Shown one piece after another: positions 28,041 to 39,900 of a stretch of DNA of 40,860 nucleotides. Made by a program: the position numbers and the translations under genes. Positions within the stretch are counted from its first letter, which is position 1. Every line of letters begins with the position of its first letter. The notes under the pieces are model-generated. The model was given only the letters and a program-made list of their open reading frames with translations. It was not told where the DNA came from and did no database searches. Source of the DNA: Mesotaenium endlicherianum (Eukaryota; Streptophyta; Zygnematophyceae; Zygnematales; Mesotaeniaceae); assembly GCA_009602735.1 (NCBI GenBank), contig WELA01011113.1, forward strand, positions 193,056-233,915, read 5' to 3'.

Positions 28041-31000
28041 GTGAGTTTTAAAGGCTTGGATTTGAGGCAAAGTGATAAATATGTACATTCACTGTTGAAA
28101 ACATTTTTTTGCAAGTTTTACCTGTCTGCGTGGCTTTCATTCTTCGTGGTTATTATATTCATCATTCAGGTATTCACCCTTGTCAGTTTTTTTTTTGTAT
28201 TTTGATGTATGTGAAGCTGCATGGCATACTTCAAGGCGGATCTCTTTCTTTCACGCAACAATTTTTTTGATGACTTATGACGTGAGTAGTATGGTACATC
28301 AAAATTCTCTTATAAATATTTGAAATGAAACAATTAAGTTTTATATATATATTTGTGTTATAAGATTATGCAATTGAGTTGAAAAAATTGAACACATCAA
28401 ATGCAAGATATTCTCACTCTCAAGAAATTGCTGCATTGCAGCAGAGTGTGTTCAACACATATAATTTCACTTTATTTTTGATAACTAGATATTCTTGATA
28501 GGTTAGAATATTTCAGACATGTACATTTAGAAGTGTATTACTCCATTTACAATAAAAGTTTTTAAAGATCAGATGATGCATTTGCGCAGCTTAGTGTGTG
28601 TTGTGTATGTAACTAGGTGATGTTGGAAGAAGTAGGTTGTACATATGTACGTCCAAATTAAGGGAGGGAAAATCTTCTAAAAGGCTTCTACATTTAAATA
28701 ACTGACTTGATTAAATGCAGTGAAGAACAAAATATAAGTTTGCAAAAATGAACAAAAAAAATTCAAATCCAGCAAACAATTGACATTTATAACAATTAAT
28801 TTGGTAGGTACTTATAGCCTTTATTAGTATGACATGAAGTGGATCAGTATGTGCTTCGCGAATCTAAGTAGGATAATCAATTACGTAAAATTGCAAAATA
28901 GCTAAAATAATTGTGGCCATGTGCAGAAGCGACTCTTTGATTTGTCCACTTTTGTGACTTACTTTGCACTGCAAATGCACGCAGTGTTAGCGCATACACC
29001 CGTGAAGTTGCTCGTTGACAAAATTGTTTGATTTTTTGGTTTAATTTAATATTTTTATAGATTTTATTTTTTCAAATTATGAATACCGTTTCCAACAATT
29101 TAATTGAATGAATAGAAAAGCAGAAAACTAGTCATATTAATTGCCACTATCCCATTAACAAAAGTCGTCATAAAATATGCAACGTTTTAAGATAAAGCGC
29201 GATTAGTGTATGAAATAATGGACTAATTACTATATCTACAATCCGACAATTTGTTGACGTCAATTAAATTGTTATATTCTACATATTTAGTTCTTTTTTG
29301 TTTGAATAATTACAACTTATTTGATATTTTTGTCGAGAGCAAAGTAAAACGTATTGTAGTTCATAAATTTATTGGGTAAACCAAAACGCATATACAACAT
29401 ATTTTTGACAATAAAAACAACAACATACGTATTGACATCAAAAACATACAAAAGCAAGACATGTTTGAATGAATACGTTTTGACAAATATATGATATTTT
29501 ATTTGAAATTGTAATGCGTACCATTAAAATATACGTCTAGTATGAAATTATCATAAAAAAAATTTATTGGATAAACAAAAAAATAAAAATTACGTGTGTT
29601 GCACATTTTAATTGCTTTTACGTGTAATTTCTTAATTATTTAGTATTTTTTGTTGATGACAATCGATTCATGTGAACAAACAAAAAAGCACAAAATTAAT
29701 TGATATAATCAATAACAAGCAACCCTTATACTATTTGTTGCATTATTTTTTGTCGTCGCCAATAATATATTTTTATCTATAAAGAACTTAGAATAACTTT
29801 ATCTAATCTAGTTTCTCTGTTTTTCTATTTTTTCTGACGACGTTATATGTAATGTAGTCATTTGTACAATGTGCTTTAGATACATGAATTTTGATATTTT
29901 TTTGTAAAAACCATCAAAAAGTATGAGTAAGTATATAATTAATATTGAAAACCAGCACAACAAATTTCTATAAGAATACTGTGAATCAATCATGGATTTG
30001 ATCACATATACTACGAAGTTACTTTTCTCTCAATTTTTCCTAAGTTTGAGACCAACAATATTCAATGTACTTCATGAGTATATGAAGTATTACTCATGAT
30101 AAAAAAATGAAATACAGAATGTCAATTTGCGCACGTAGTAACACTTATAAACAATCAAATTTTCTTTGTTTTCAATGTTCAACACCAATCAATTTGTAGT
30201 TACAAATTGTCATGACAATTGAAGCTTATAATGTCGAGTACTTATTGAGACGTAAGACAATTTTTGGACGATAAAAACAACAATCATATTTGTCTGTATG
30301 CAGCTTGTAAAAACGTGTTGATATCACAAATATATAGTTAAATCGTGTTGGAACACATACAATTTTTGTTACTTGTGATAAACGCTATATATGGTCTACA
30401 ACAGCTGGGCCATTCATAAATATTAATTATTCTTAAACATGTAATGACCTTAAAATAAGTGAAACATGCATAACAAATGAAGTTACGACTCATTTCTCTT
30501 GCTTGTTGCTTTTGTTATTTTTATGCGATTTCTTATCAAGTGTCAATTTATCATAGTGGTATAATTCAGATTTACTAATTAATAGTGACCTTTTTTATGC
30601 ACAATACCACATTCTATTATTTTCCATTGGTTTACAGTATGCTCCATGTCATTTTAATATATGATTCAAATGTAAATAAATGTCAAATAACTTACTGGAT
30701 TATTACTATTAAAGAGAGAATAATATGTGATAACATGTAATTTGGCCGGAGTAACTGTTGTGCTAAGCAACTTCAAGTGGTGTATTCAATTCGTCAACGT
30801 AAATCTTCCTCTACATAACATAAATCGTAAGAAAAAATAATTTCAATTTTAAATACCTTATAACCAGTAATTTTTCATTCAACGCAAGGTGATAATTTTG
30901 TACAAAATTTTCGTCAATTTCTATGTGATCAATTCTAAAACAAAGGGTCAAATTAACCATGACGATGTTGCCTTAGTGAAAAAAGATTCAAATTACCAAA

Positions 31001-33149
31001 AGTTCTCGAGGCAAATTAATGTTAGTGAATTTACAGATATTCTGAATACGCAGCAGCAACAGTTTGTACAAAAATGTTGACTAAATAAAATCTTAAACAA
31101 TATAGATCTTGATCTGAATCACAAAATTTGTCACTTTTTTTTGAAGACTAACATGAAAAAAAATAACAAAAAACAAAATTTAATTATATATATATTTGTG
31201 ATATTTAAGTTGTTTTTGACGTCTATTAATGTTGCAATCATAACAAAAATATTTCATATCATTTTTGTTATAAAGTTTTTGTTCACACTTGATTAATTTA
31301 AATTAAATTCATTTTAGTCCAAATGTAACAAATTTCTATTAATTTTAAGCAATAATATGTAAATTAATTATAATCCAAATTTTGATAAATAATACAATTT
31401 TTTTTTTGAAATATTGGTGATTATAATATTATTTTATGAATTAAATAAATATGTATACTAATTAAAAGTTGCAAAACTATTACACTATTTATTTTTAAAT
31501 TTTAAATTATGACATTGAAAATAGAGGTAAATTAATCTTATAAATATAAAAATCAATTTCGATAATATTTCAAGGCATTCATTTCTAAAAATTACGGTAT
31601 TCAAAAACTAAATTTTTAGATATATTCACATTGTTAATAATTTGATGAAATTACTATGAAATATTATCGTAATTATGTGCAGATAAAAAGTATGTTTGAT
31701 GTTCAATCATAAAAAAATGTTGTTCATATTTATGATCAAATATTTAAAGACGTCAATTATTATTACCAAAATACATTTACTCTTTTTCCCTTACAATTAA
31801 CAAAAAATTACATAATTTTTAAAATGATAATAAAATATTTAAATTTCATTTTTTCACTTCAAAAAAAATGGGCAAGTGGTAAATTTCAAGTCACATTTGT
31901 TTTTATGATTAAACAAAAAATTGTGCCTTGTAAAAATATGTTATTTATTTTGAATTCAAATTAGGTAATTAATTAAATATTTTTGTTAATAAAAATCTCC
32001 AGTAGATGTTCCATTTTTTAATGATTTTTGGCGTGATCGACTGTTTCGTATAAAAAACGTTATGCCGCAAAGTTTAGAACAAGTTGAACACATGAAATGC
32101 AAAGCGCTCTTATTTTTAAATTTTATTCTCCAAAAAATGTCGTTTTTGCTCTTATGTTCATTTAGCCAAATTGTTGAAAGTGATATAATTTACAAATAGT
32201 TTCCATTGAAAAATTATCAACTATACCATTGTAAAAATTTAGCTAAAAAAAATGTGAATCATATATGATCAAACAATTTGGTTGTCGTCAACAAAATTTG
32301 CAAAATTATAGAGGTGTTGGACATGAAGACGATAAAATTACCCAACACATGTGACTTTTACTTTCGTGTTTATCTAGCAAATTTGTTGGAAACAACCAAA
32401 TTTACAAAATTATAAAGATGTTGGACTACCCAACACATGTGACTTTTACTTTTTTGTTTATCTAGCAAAATTGTTGGAAATAATGTTATATAAATACGTA
32501 CAAAACTCTCAATAAAATGTTTTGCAAATATCAAAATGTATTTTTTCCGATACGTCGTTTTGTTATACATTTGTTTTAACAACTTGCATGGAGACAAATA
32601 TAGTTATTATTTTAACCAAAAAATTGTCGTATATTTATTCACTTGACAAAATTTGTACATTATATTTTATCAATACGTTTTAAATTTATCGATAACAATA
32701 TTAGAATAAAAATTTAAATGATTTTTAAGAGTTATATATAACAAACAACTTGACAATTGTCAACGAAAATTGTTGAACTGTTGATATAGTAAGAGGTTCG
32801 TCAATTCATATTCTAACCACGCTTTAATTCAAAACGCTGTATATTTTGTTATTAATTTTATTTGTTGAAATTTGCCAATTAACGTAACTGATATTATTGT
32901 ATTTTTGTTATTATTATTTATTCAACTAAATTGTTAGAAATGACATCAATAGCATCAAATTAGCCAATGAAGTAAAAAATTCTTTTCATTAAATACAAAA
33001 GTTAAATTAGCCAATCATTCAAACAATATTATTGAACAACTTCAAATTTTGGATGTTACAGACATATTCTGACTCCGTATCGTTTTGTTGTGAAGACAAA
33101 GTACTGCAAAGTAGTTGAAACTATCGTTAACTTCAAACTTTGCATGTTA
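28041..33149. other. Very AT-rich DNA without recognisable genes
   Basis: About 5 kb with long A/T runs and only short, compositionally biased open frames. I see no protein family. Two degenerate tandem duplications lie near its right end (32297-32480 and 33040-33205). It resembles old, decayed noncoding or transposon-derived DNA. Confidence 0.6.
32297..32480 (+). repeat. Degenerate tandem duplication
   Basis: Two units share CAAAATTATA, GATGTTGGAC / GGTGTTGGAC and ACCCAACACATGTGACTTTT, followed by GTTTATCTAGCAAA; the second lacks about 16 nt. Confidence 0.75.
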
Positions 33150-33205
33150 CGAACTTGTTTTATTTACGTATTGTGTTGTGAAAACAATGAATTGCAAAGT
33201 AACTA
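33040..33205 (+). repeat. Degenerate tandem duplication, about 80-85 nt period
   Basis: The first unit (ACTTCAAATTTTGGATGTTAC ending in ACTGCAAAGTAGTTGAAA) is followed by a second, diverged unit (ACTTCAAACTTTGCATGTTAC ending in ATTGCAAAGTAACTAAAA). Confidence 0.7.
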
Positions 33206-33237
33206 AAAGAACCGTAAAACGAGTTTGAAGAATGTAC

Positions 33238-33325
33238 TACATCATTGGCACTAAAGTCAAATGTGCAAACAAAGCTCACTACCGTAGCAATCACAAATAT
33301 CCATGTATACTCTGAAGACTCTTGT
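33238..33325 (-). pseudogene. First exon remnant of a PiT-type phosphate transporter (second copy)
   Basis: It reads SSEYTWIFVIATVVSFVCTF then SANDVV, matching 26880-26966. The start codon is changed (AGAGTC where the other arm has ATGGTG), the Gly pair of GIGAND has become DFSAND, the donor GTAAGT is GTACAT, and the upstream UTR-intron donor is ATAAGT. No later exons follow. Confidence 0.82.
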
Positions 33326-33938
33326 CTGTACAACAAAAATAATATATCAGCCAAAATTTCCTGACAAAGCCACTAGCCACTGGAGATACACTTATTTTGT
33401 AACAAAATCATAGATATTTAGAGACACTGAACTGTTGAGAAACATCCCACAAAAATACAACTAACCTGTGACGACGACTCTCGCCAATGCTTCAAATACG
33501 CCTTGCAAGACACTTTAGAAGGCAGGTACTTTGGATCCCCAATTGAATGGACACTCTCACGCTTTTTGCTATAAAGATTTGGCAATCTACATAGCGGATA
33601 CTGCGCACTAATGCTTCTCAAGTTTCACCTACACCACTCTAGTGCACAAAAATTCTTGCTGATGTCTTCGTCACTTTGCAATATAACTGCTCATAGCTCG
33701 TAATTATTGATGCCAAAAAGATTCCATCCACCTCTATCAATAACTACCTATAAAATTGTAATGATTACAGCGGCAGAGCTAGACATGGCACTTTTTAAAA
33801 TGTGAATAAAATCGACAATAGTGGCATATAAAAGCGACAAGAATTTAGCTCGCGCTTCATGAACGCGTAGCGACAATATCTGACACAAAAACCACCCACA
33901 AAAAAATATGCTCTCAAACTCGCTCAAATTGGTTGATT

Positions 33939-34232
33939 TCATAGAACCTGCTTGTTGTTTTGGGTCGATTTTAGGCCAAAAAGTACCAACAAGTCACAGA
34001 AAGTCGATACGTCATTGCCTGCCACTACTCGCGCATTCTTCTCGTCAATAGAAGAAGGTTGCTTTCCATCACAAAGCTCCCTCCCATGCTGTAGAGCACA
34101 ATAGATTGCAGTAGATTGCTCTTGGAAAGTGGAGTAATGGTAAATGACATCTCGCACTTTTCTGCGAAAAGATTTTGAATCAACCAACCGTTGTGCTCCT
34201 TTGCTTATATCGCAAGGAACCTTGTGCACCAC
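33939..34232 (-). CDS. 97-codon open frame in the right duplication arm, unknown
   Basis: The frame starts MVHKVPCDISKGAQRLVDSK and includes ALQHGRELCDGKQ. In the other arm (about 16840-17100) the same frame is recognisable (VHKVLCDIGKEAQRLVD, CALQRGRELCDGK) but has stops and the hexamer expansion. Similar residues between the arms suggest an old exon; I do not recognise the family and it may itself be a relic. Confidence 0.4.
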   Translation of the reverse strand: MVHKVPCDISKGAQRLVDSKSFRRKVRDVIYHYSTFQEQSTAIYCALQHGRELCDGKQPSSIDEKNARVVAGNDVSTFCDLLVLFGLKSTQNNKQVL

Positions 34233-34350
34233 CGCTGGTTAAAAAGATCTTTGTCGTCAAATATTGGAAAATGTCTTTGGTATAGAGTGGAACCGTTCCA
34301 CCAGTTGGTGTGCGTCAATTTGTGTGTTTGTAATAGACAAAATGACAATA

Positions 34351-34446
34351 AAACAACACTTTGGCTCATTCTTGGATGTCAAGCGTCACATGTTATTTTT
34401 CACGCGATTCTTGGTGTTTTATGATCTTCAACAATGATTACAAGAT
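34351..34446 (+). repeat. Direct repeat, first copy (part of the duplication arm)
   Basis: About 96 bp, from ACACTTTGGCTCATTCTTGG to CAACAATGATTACAAGATG, repeated at 34861-34956. Confidence 0.85.
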
Positions 34447-34482
34447 GCTAGCTCCGTTGAGTAATGTACATTGTGAAAATTG

Positions 34483-35885
34483 AATGTCATGTATTATAAA
34501 ACACATAGCAAAATTATTTAAATATTTGGTGTTGTAATAGTTTATGTACTTTACAGTTACGATTGAAAAAAATTTTATACGCAAACATATCTACTATCAC
34601 AAAAAACAACAAAATATACAATTATTTTTTTCTGTAATTATTAACGTTTTTGTATGTTTTAATCATGAATATGTACAATTATTACGCTTTTGTAATAATT
34701 AACGTTTTTATATGTTCTAATCATAAATACGTCACAAAATCTATCATGATTGTCCATTAGACATAAATTTGTCCAAATTAAAATCATAATTATATAAATT
34801 TTGAGTAATCAAATAAATAATTAATTATTTCATATAAAAAAAAAATACAAATGTTTTTTAAATAACACTTTGGCTCATTCTTGGATGCCAAGCGCCACAG
34901 GTTATTTTCCACGCAATTTTTGGTATTTTATGGTCTTCAACAATGATTACAAGATGTATGTTTGTATTTTTTAATCATTAATACGTCACAATATCTATTA
35001 TGATTGAGCATCATACATAAATTTGTCAAAATTAAAATCAAAATTACATGAATTTTGTATAATGGAATAGATAATCAAGCTTTTTATAAATAAAAATTAT
35101 ATAAGATATAAATAATTTTTATCACTTATTTTCATATACAAATTTTTTGATGATTGAACATCACATATGGTAATTTACTTTCATATAGTTAATACTTGAA
35201 AATTGAATATCACATATATATTTGTAAAAAATATTTATTAAAAATAACAAATAACTAAGTTTATATACATATTTGAAAAAGTTTTTGATAACATATTATA
35301 TTACAGATTTTATAATTTTAATTTGAATAAGGTATCCAAGTTACGATTAATTTTAATTCAAATTTTGACAAATATAATTTTAATGCTTTTTTTTGAAGGA
35401 TACAATTATCAAAAGTTTCACATTATAAATAAAAAATATTAAAAAAATATAAATAAAGTATATACTAAAATTCTTCATATTTTTTATAATTGGCGTTTTT
35501 AAATGTTTTGATCATGACGGCGTAACAATTGTCATTGACTTGTACTTGCCAATGGCTTAGGACTATAAAACACCAGAAAATGAATGGATTTAATCCATTA
35601 TAAGATGGTCATAGAAAACAATTATTTATGTAAAAGATAATACAAAGAACGATCCTCCAAAGATATGTCGGCAGTATTGCTCAATAAAAGATTAGACATT
35701 AACACAAATAAGCATCTCATAGAGTACGGGTAAATCACTTGAACTCACGAACATTTTTTCGTGACCAATTACAGTAACGTCTTGACACATTTTTTATGAA
35801 AAATGAATTCTCGTATTTGTTCACCCATTTGTCATCAATTTCAACTTTCTTCAAAATCTTTTACGCAAACAAGATGCTAGAAAAA
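34483..35885. other. AT-rich DNA with internal repeats, no recognisable gene
   Basis: It contains the second copy of the 96-bp repeat (34861-34956) and several diverged copies of a unit with TTTTAATCAT and AATACGTCACAA (near 34655, 34715 and 34975). No coding signal is visible. Confidence 0.6.
34861..34956 (+). repeat. Direct repeat, second copy
   Basis: This matches 34351-34446 with about ten substitutions, 510 bp away, and lies outside the inverted duplication proper. Confidence 0.85.
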
Positions 35886-36017
35886 TTACTCGACATCCGA
35901 TTCAATTTTCTTAACAATCATTAACGCGAGAAAGATGCCAGACAAACTACCTAGGGGGGCAGCCACTACAGCGACTACAGCGACGATCCATACAAACGTT
36001 GTGTATTTAATCTCGTC
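35886..36017 (-). pseudogene. Exon-like island encoding a single membrane helix
   Basis: After a TGA, 43 codons give a hydrophobic stretch (VWIVAVVAVVAAPLGSLSGI continuing to LALMIVKK) flanked by charged residues, then TAA. It looks like the last membrane segment and short tail of a type I membrane protein. It is a GC-rich island in AT-rich DNA on the same strand as the islands at 36640-37252. I do not recognise the family. Confidence 0.35.
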
Positions 36018-36639
36018 TCACGACTTGTTGATATTCCTAATGTAACAATCCGCCGCGTGACCGGATGCGGTGCGTGCGACATGTCGTGTGGAGCAATAGA
36101 AGTGTCATTATGAATTGTATAAGTACAATTGGCGCGCGGTCAAAGTACCTCGAATTACCTTTTTGTTCGTATCGCTACACCTAATTTGTTGAATTTATAG
36201 TAATATTATTATGTATATAATTCTACAAAATCCATATCATTTTAATTTGAGTTTCAATAAAGCCTGTGATAACGGCACTTATCAGTCCTTTAAAAGATTC
36301 TTGCATCTAACACCGTGTACATGTTCACTAAAAGTGAGCATTTAAACATGCTCACTTACATGTTTAAAAGTGAGCTTCGACGATCGACGATAATGACTTG
36401 TATAAACAACAAAGAATTGACTCGCACTTCATGAACGTATACCACAATACTTAAATTTTAAAAATTAATTGATGCTGCATTAATGATACATAAAATAATT
36501 TTCAATTTGCACTGGAAGTGAATTTTCTTAGCTTAAACAAAACTTTTGATAAATAATATTTGCTGGTCTAACAAAATTTCTTTCCTTTTTTATCGCGTTT
36601 ACCGCATGCATAACAAAGATGGATGGGTAAATATAAGAT
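36018..36639. other. Mixed GC-rich and AT-rich DNA, no gene recognised
   Basis: It includes a GC-rich patch at about 36050-36090 and an inverted pair GTGAGCATTTAAACATGCTCAC-like around 36333-36356 that could form a hairpin. No coding evidence. Confidence 0.4.
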
Positions 36640-37252
36640 TCAAAGTTTGATAATGACAACAACGGCAGTGGAAATCTTGGCGCAGAAGCCGCGCGTGAGT
36701 TTGGCCCCCTTCACGCCCAACAACTTCATGGTTTTGTACCTATTTGTGCCAAAGTTCAACACGATGCCACCTCCACCTGATTGCGTGAAACTTATATTTG
36801 TGAATCTGCATGTATATGCACTTCATGATCGACAATATCGGACGAGGCGCTCCGTCTTGTAGACGTGCACCTCTACGTGCTCCTACACGGCCGCTACTGA
36901 TTTGTCCTTGCCGATGGCGTCGTGCATTTTGTAGTTTGAGTCCTGCAAAGACACATTCAGCACCTCCTCACCTCCATTTTACGACAAGCTTGTACTGCTC
37001 GACAAAGCCAATATTTCATAATTTAGGCCTTTAAGAGAGTTGCATATTTCAGATAAACAGGTCGCAATCACTATACTTTGGTCAGAGGTAAAAACTAATG
37101 TACGAGACAATACATGAGACGTCATTTTGGATCAACGCACGGTCAGAGGCTGTGTTGACGGACGAGTTGCTGTACCAGCTATCCAACTTGTCGAAGTCGG
37201 GGTTACCAGAGCCAGTGTTGGTCGCATCCAGGTCAGCCAAATATTTGTGACG
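36640..37252 (-). pseudogene. Cluster of exon-like islands of an unidentified decayed gene
   Basis: Three islands read on the minus strand: 37252-37118 (KYLADLDATNTGSGNPDFDK, then LDSWYSNSSVNTASDRALIQ), 36942-36823 (after a strong TTTGCAG acceptor: DSNYKMHDAIGKDKSVAAV, TAG at 36883-36885, EHVEVHVYKTERLV), and 36776-36640 (after ATCAG: GGGIVLNFGTNRYKTMKLLG to ISTAVVV). Composition and acceptor sites suggest former exons; the stop and the AT-rich spacers suggest decay. No family recognised. Confidence 0.4.
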
Positions 37253-38149
37253 GCAAAAAGCGTTGCAACAAATAATATGAGTATTGTTTGTTATAAGTTA
37301 TATTTATCAATGTCTTACTTTTATGTATGATTAAATAATTTGATTGTTGTCATTAAAAATTACGAAATCATAAAAGTGTCGCAATTACGGGTAATAAGAT
37401 TGAAATATACGAAACTCTTTTTTTTTAACGTTCAATGAATTATTAATAATAATTTCATATAGATATGTATTTAAACATCATACGATTGTCAAAATGTACT
37501 AATTGATGTATGACTCGATTATTGTTTCAAAATAGTTGTAAAATATTTTACTTAAAATTAAAATCATATAAAAACGTAATATTTTTATTGATGTATTACT
37601 ATAATAACAATAATATTTTTTATCGTGAAATGATTGTCGTATATGTATTCATACTCATCCAACAAGATATGTCATTCCATTTTGAGTTTTTTCATATAAT
37701 TATATTGTATTTAATAAGTAAATTCCTCAAAATTTGTAGTTGTAAACAACGAGTCGATGAAAAAAATACAAAAAAGATGGTGTCGGTTTGATTCGTTTTG
37801 ATGAATTGAAAATAGTTGTATGCCATGTCAAATCCAGTCATGAAGTACGAATACGAAATTTGGTATATCAAATACGTATTAAAGCTATACAAGTAAATTA
37901 AAAAAATATGCGAATATTTCTATTTTCCAAGATTCTTGAAAAAATTAAAAAATTTCATAACTTTCACAATACTTTGAAACTTCGAGTTCGTTTGGTCGCA
38001 AATGTTAGAAAATTCAATTTGCTACAAACAAAAAGTGCTAAAACAAAAAAAATGACATTATTTTATATTTGTCATAATTTCCTTTTCACGTTTTTTGAGC
38101 GCCGTTTTTTGGTTCTTTTATAATACGTGGAACGTAGTATAACGTGATG
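37253..38149. other. AT-rich DNA without recognisable genes
   Basis: Open frames here are Lys/Asn/Ile/Phe-rich by composition and have no motif. Confidence 0.55.
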
Positions 38150-38886
38150 CTCATGGACCAATACGCAAGTATTCCATAACTAAGATGTCAAACACAAGAG
38201 CTCGATTGGAGGGCGGCCGTGGTCCAGCTGGCACGCAACTCAAATTTGAACCCTAAACCTGAAACATGAAGTCGGCGGCCCGGAGTCGCAAAGCCTTCAA
38301 TTTTGTGAGGTAGAACGTTACGCCTTCTCTCCAAAAGCACTTCCTCTCGATGCAAGCACGTTTCCTGATGCGAACAACAATTCTTGACAGAGGCACTATC
38401 TTCCAGAAGCCTCTCGTGCTCACGAGGACAGTCAACCCCCCCCCNACACTTGGCAACTAGAAAAACAAGACAGCACACATGAAGGCCCCTCCCCCATCAC
38501 CTCCCCCCCTCTCGCGCCCCCCTCCTCCCGGCTGGCCAGAGAATGAAGCGCCATGCCTGAAGCACACAAACCCTAAATCCGGCCAATCCGCGCCAGGACT
38601 AGGGAAAACGTACAAAGACATACACCTTGTGTGAGTGTGTGCGTCCACATGCACCTCTTGCGGGGCAGTCAGGCCCGGTTCATGCATCCTGCGGCGGGGG
38701 CGAGGGGCGGGGGAGGGGCATGAACGCATGCTTGCCAAGTGTAGTACCGAGTGCGCCCCCGACAGCCGCTTTGTGCCATCATATTTCAGCTCAATTCTCG
38801 AGGAGGAGGAGGTGGAGGAGGAGGAGGACAAAGAGGAGGAGGAAGAATAGGAGAAGGTGATGCCGTGGGAGAGGTAGAGGAGGAGA
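38150..38886. other. GC-rich and simple-sequence DNA, no gene recognised
   Basis: It contains a C homopolymer ending in N at 38445, C-rich stretches at 38480-38530, and a GGA/GAGGAG microsatellite at about 38800-38890 that abuts the pol fragment. Long open frames in both directions are products of the simple repeats. Confidence 0.55.
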
Positions 38887-39478
38887 AGGACAAGAAGACC
38901 ATTAGCAATATAGGTCCCCAGAGAGTGCACACTCTGAATGATTTTGTTCAACCTAATGTCCAACATTTTTTAAGACCATTAGCAATATAGGTCCCTAGAG
39001 AGTGCACACTCTAAATGATCTTGTTCAACGTGCTGTCCAACATTTCTTTGCTAAGTCAGGAGAGCAATGCAAAAGTCAAGAAGAGTCAACCTCTCCTATT
39101 CTACTGCATTATATAATTGCAGGTAGAAAGGTAAGGATATTTGTTGACGGAGGACCGTCACAAACTTCCTAAATCTGAATTAAGGATTTACTTGAAACAT
39201 TGTGTACTGCTACAATCTTTAGATTGATCTTAAGAGTGGATATCATCAAATCAAAATTGCTGAGGGTGATGAACACAAGAGAGCTTTTCGCACACGATAC
39301 GCGCACTACGAGTTCAACGTGTTGCCTTTTGGCTCGACTAATGCTCTTGCTACCTTCATGGGTGCTATGAATGATATTTTCAGCCCTTACACGGATCAAT
39401 TTGTACAAATCTTTTTATATGATATTTTAATCTTCTCAAAAATTGAAGCTGAGCATGCTGAACACTTTAAAATAGTAA
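38887..39478 (+). pseudogene. Decayed pol fragment of the same chromovirus lineage, plus strand
   Basis: The order is DKKTISNIGPQRVHTLNDFV (N-terminal pol), a 77-nt tandem duplication of that part (38896-38972 and 38973-39049), the protease site IFVDGGPSQTS, a deletion of about 280 codons, and RT from [19 protein letters not shown] to the catalytic motif, which reads FLYDILIF instead of FLDDILIF (TAT at 39418-39420). It has several stops. Its orientation is opposite to the other elements, and it diverges clearly from both. It ends in an unrelated segment at 39479. Confidence 0.9.
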
Positions 39479-39900
39479 TGAAAAGCTAAGGTAGCTGCTT
39501 TGTCAGCTCTACCTGACTTGGTAGTTGCTGGCCTAGACCATTTGCAAGTCCTTGTAAGGTCAGCCTCTCAGCTAACTTGGCTTGTCAAGGCCTTACCCAT
39601 ATCTGAATGTCGGGTTTGACCCGTCGCAGTCACTTTCACGTGTGACTTTGACCTAGACCTTCAACGCTGACTTGCATACGTTAGCAATTTGGTCGGTGAG
39701 TCAACGCTGACTTTTCGTACCTTGGGCATTTGTGGCTTGCGCTACGCGTGCTGCGCCGTCCATCTAGTAGCAGTCGCGACAGCTGTCGTGCCTCATTGTG
39801 TCAAGACCAAGGCACGTGTGCTGGTCTCCGGCACGTGTGCCGTCATCCTGGTCGGCGTGTCGGTGGTCCCTTACGCGTGTGTCCCTGGCCTGGTTGACTG
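39479..39900. other. Unidentified 422-bp segment in LTR position next to a polypurine tract
   Basis: It starts TGAAAAGCTAAGG directly after the pol fragment and ends exactly where the family's LTR would begin (before ATCCCTCCAACTTATCATG). It is GC-richer than the known LTR and unrelated to it by eye, with three CACGTG G-box cores (39637-39642, 39813-39818, 39832-39837) and two CAACGCTGACTT repeats. It could be the LTR of a sister lineage, but the TG...CA ends are not complete. Confidence 0.4.

Larger units (their letters stand above)
33150..34482 (-). repeat. Right arm of the inverted segmental duplication, uninterrupted
   Basis: The reverse complement follows 16588-17722 and then, without the 8.88-kb element, 26603-27030. 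It carries CCGCT at the insertion point (33593-33597), so it is an allelic-like empty site. It is more AT-rich than the left arm and includes a dead first exon of the phosphate transporter. Confidence 0.88.

Noticed and set aside
29000-33000. AT-rich block as organelle-derived DNA
   Set aside because: I found no recognisable organelle gene, rRNA or tRNA in it; the open frames are short and low in complexity.
32297-33205. Tandem duplications as a CRISPR-like or satellite array
   Set aside because: Only two diverged units each, with no spacers of regular length; the genome is eukaryotic.
38627-38966. Long frames on both strands in the GC-rich region before the pol fragment
   Set aside because: Composition is set by the GGA and C-rich simple repeats; the minus frame is Ser-rich by necessity.
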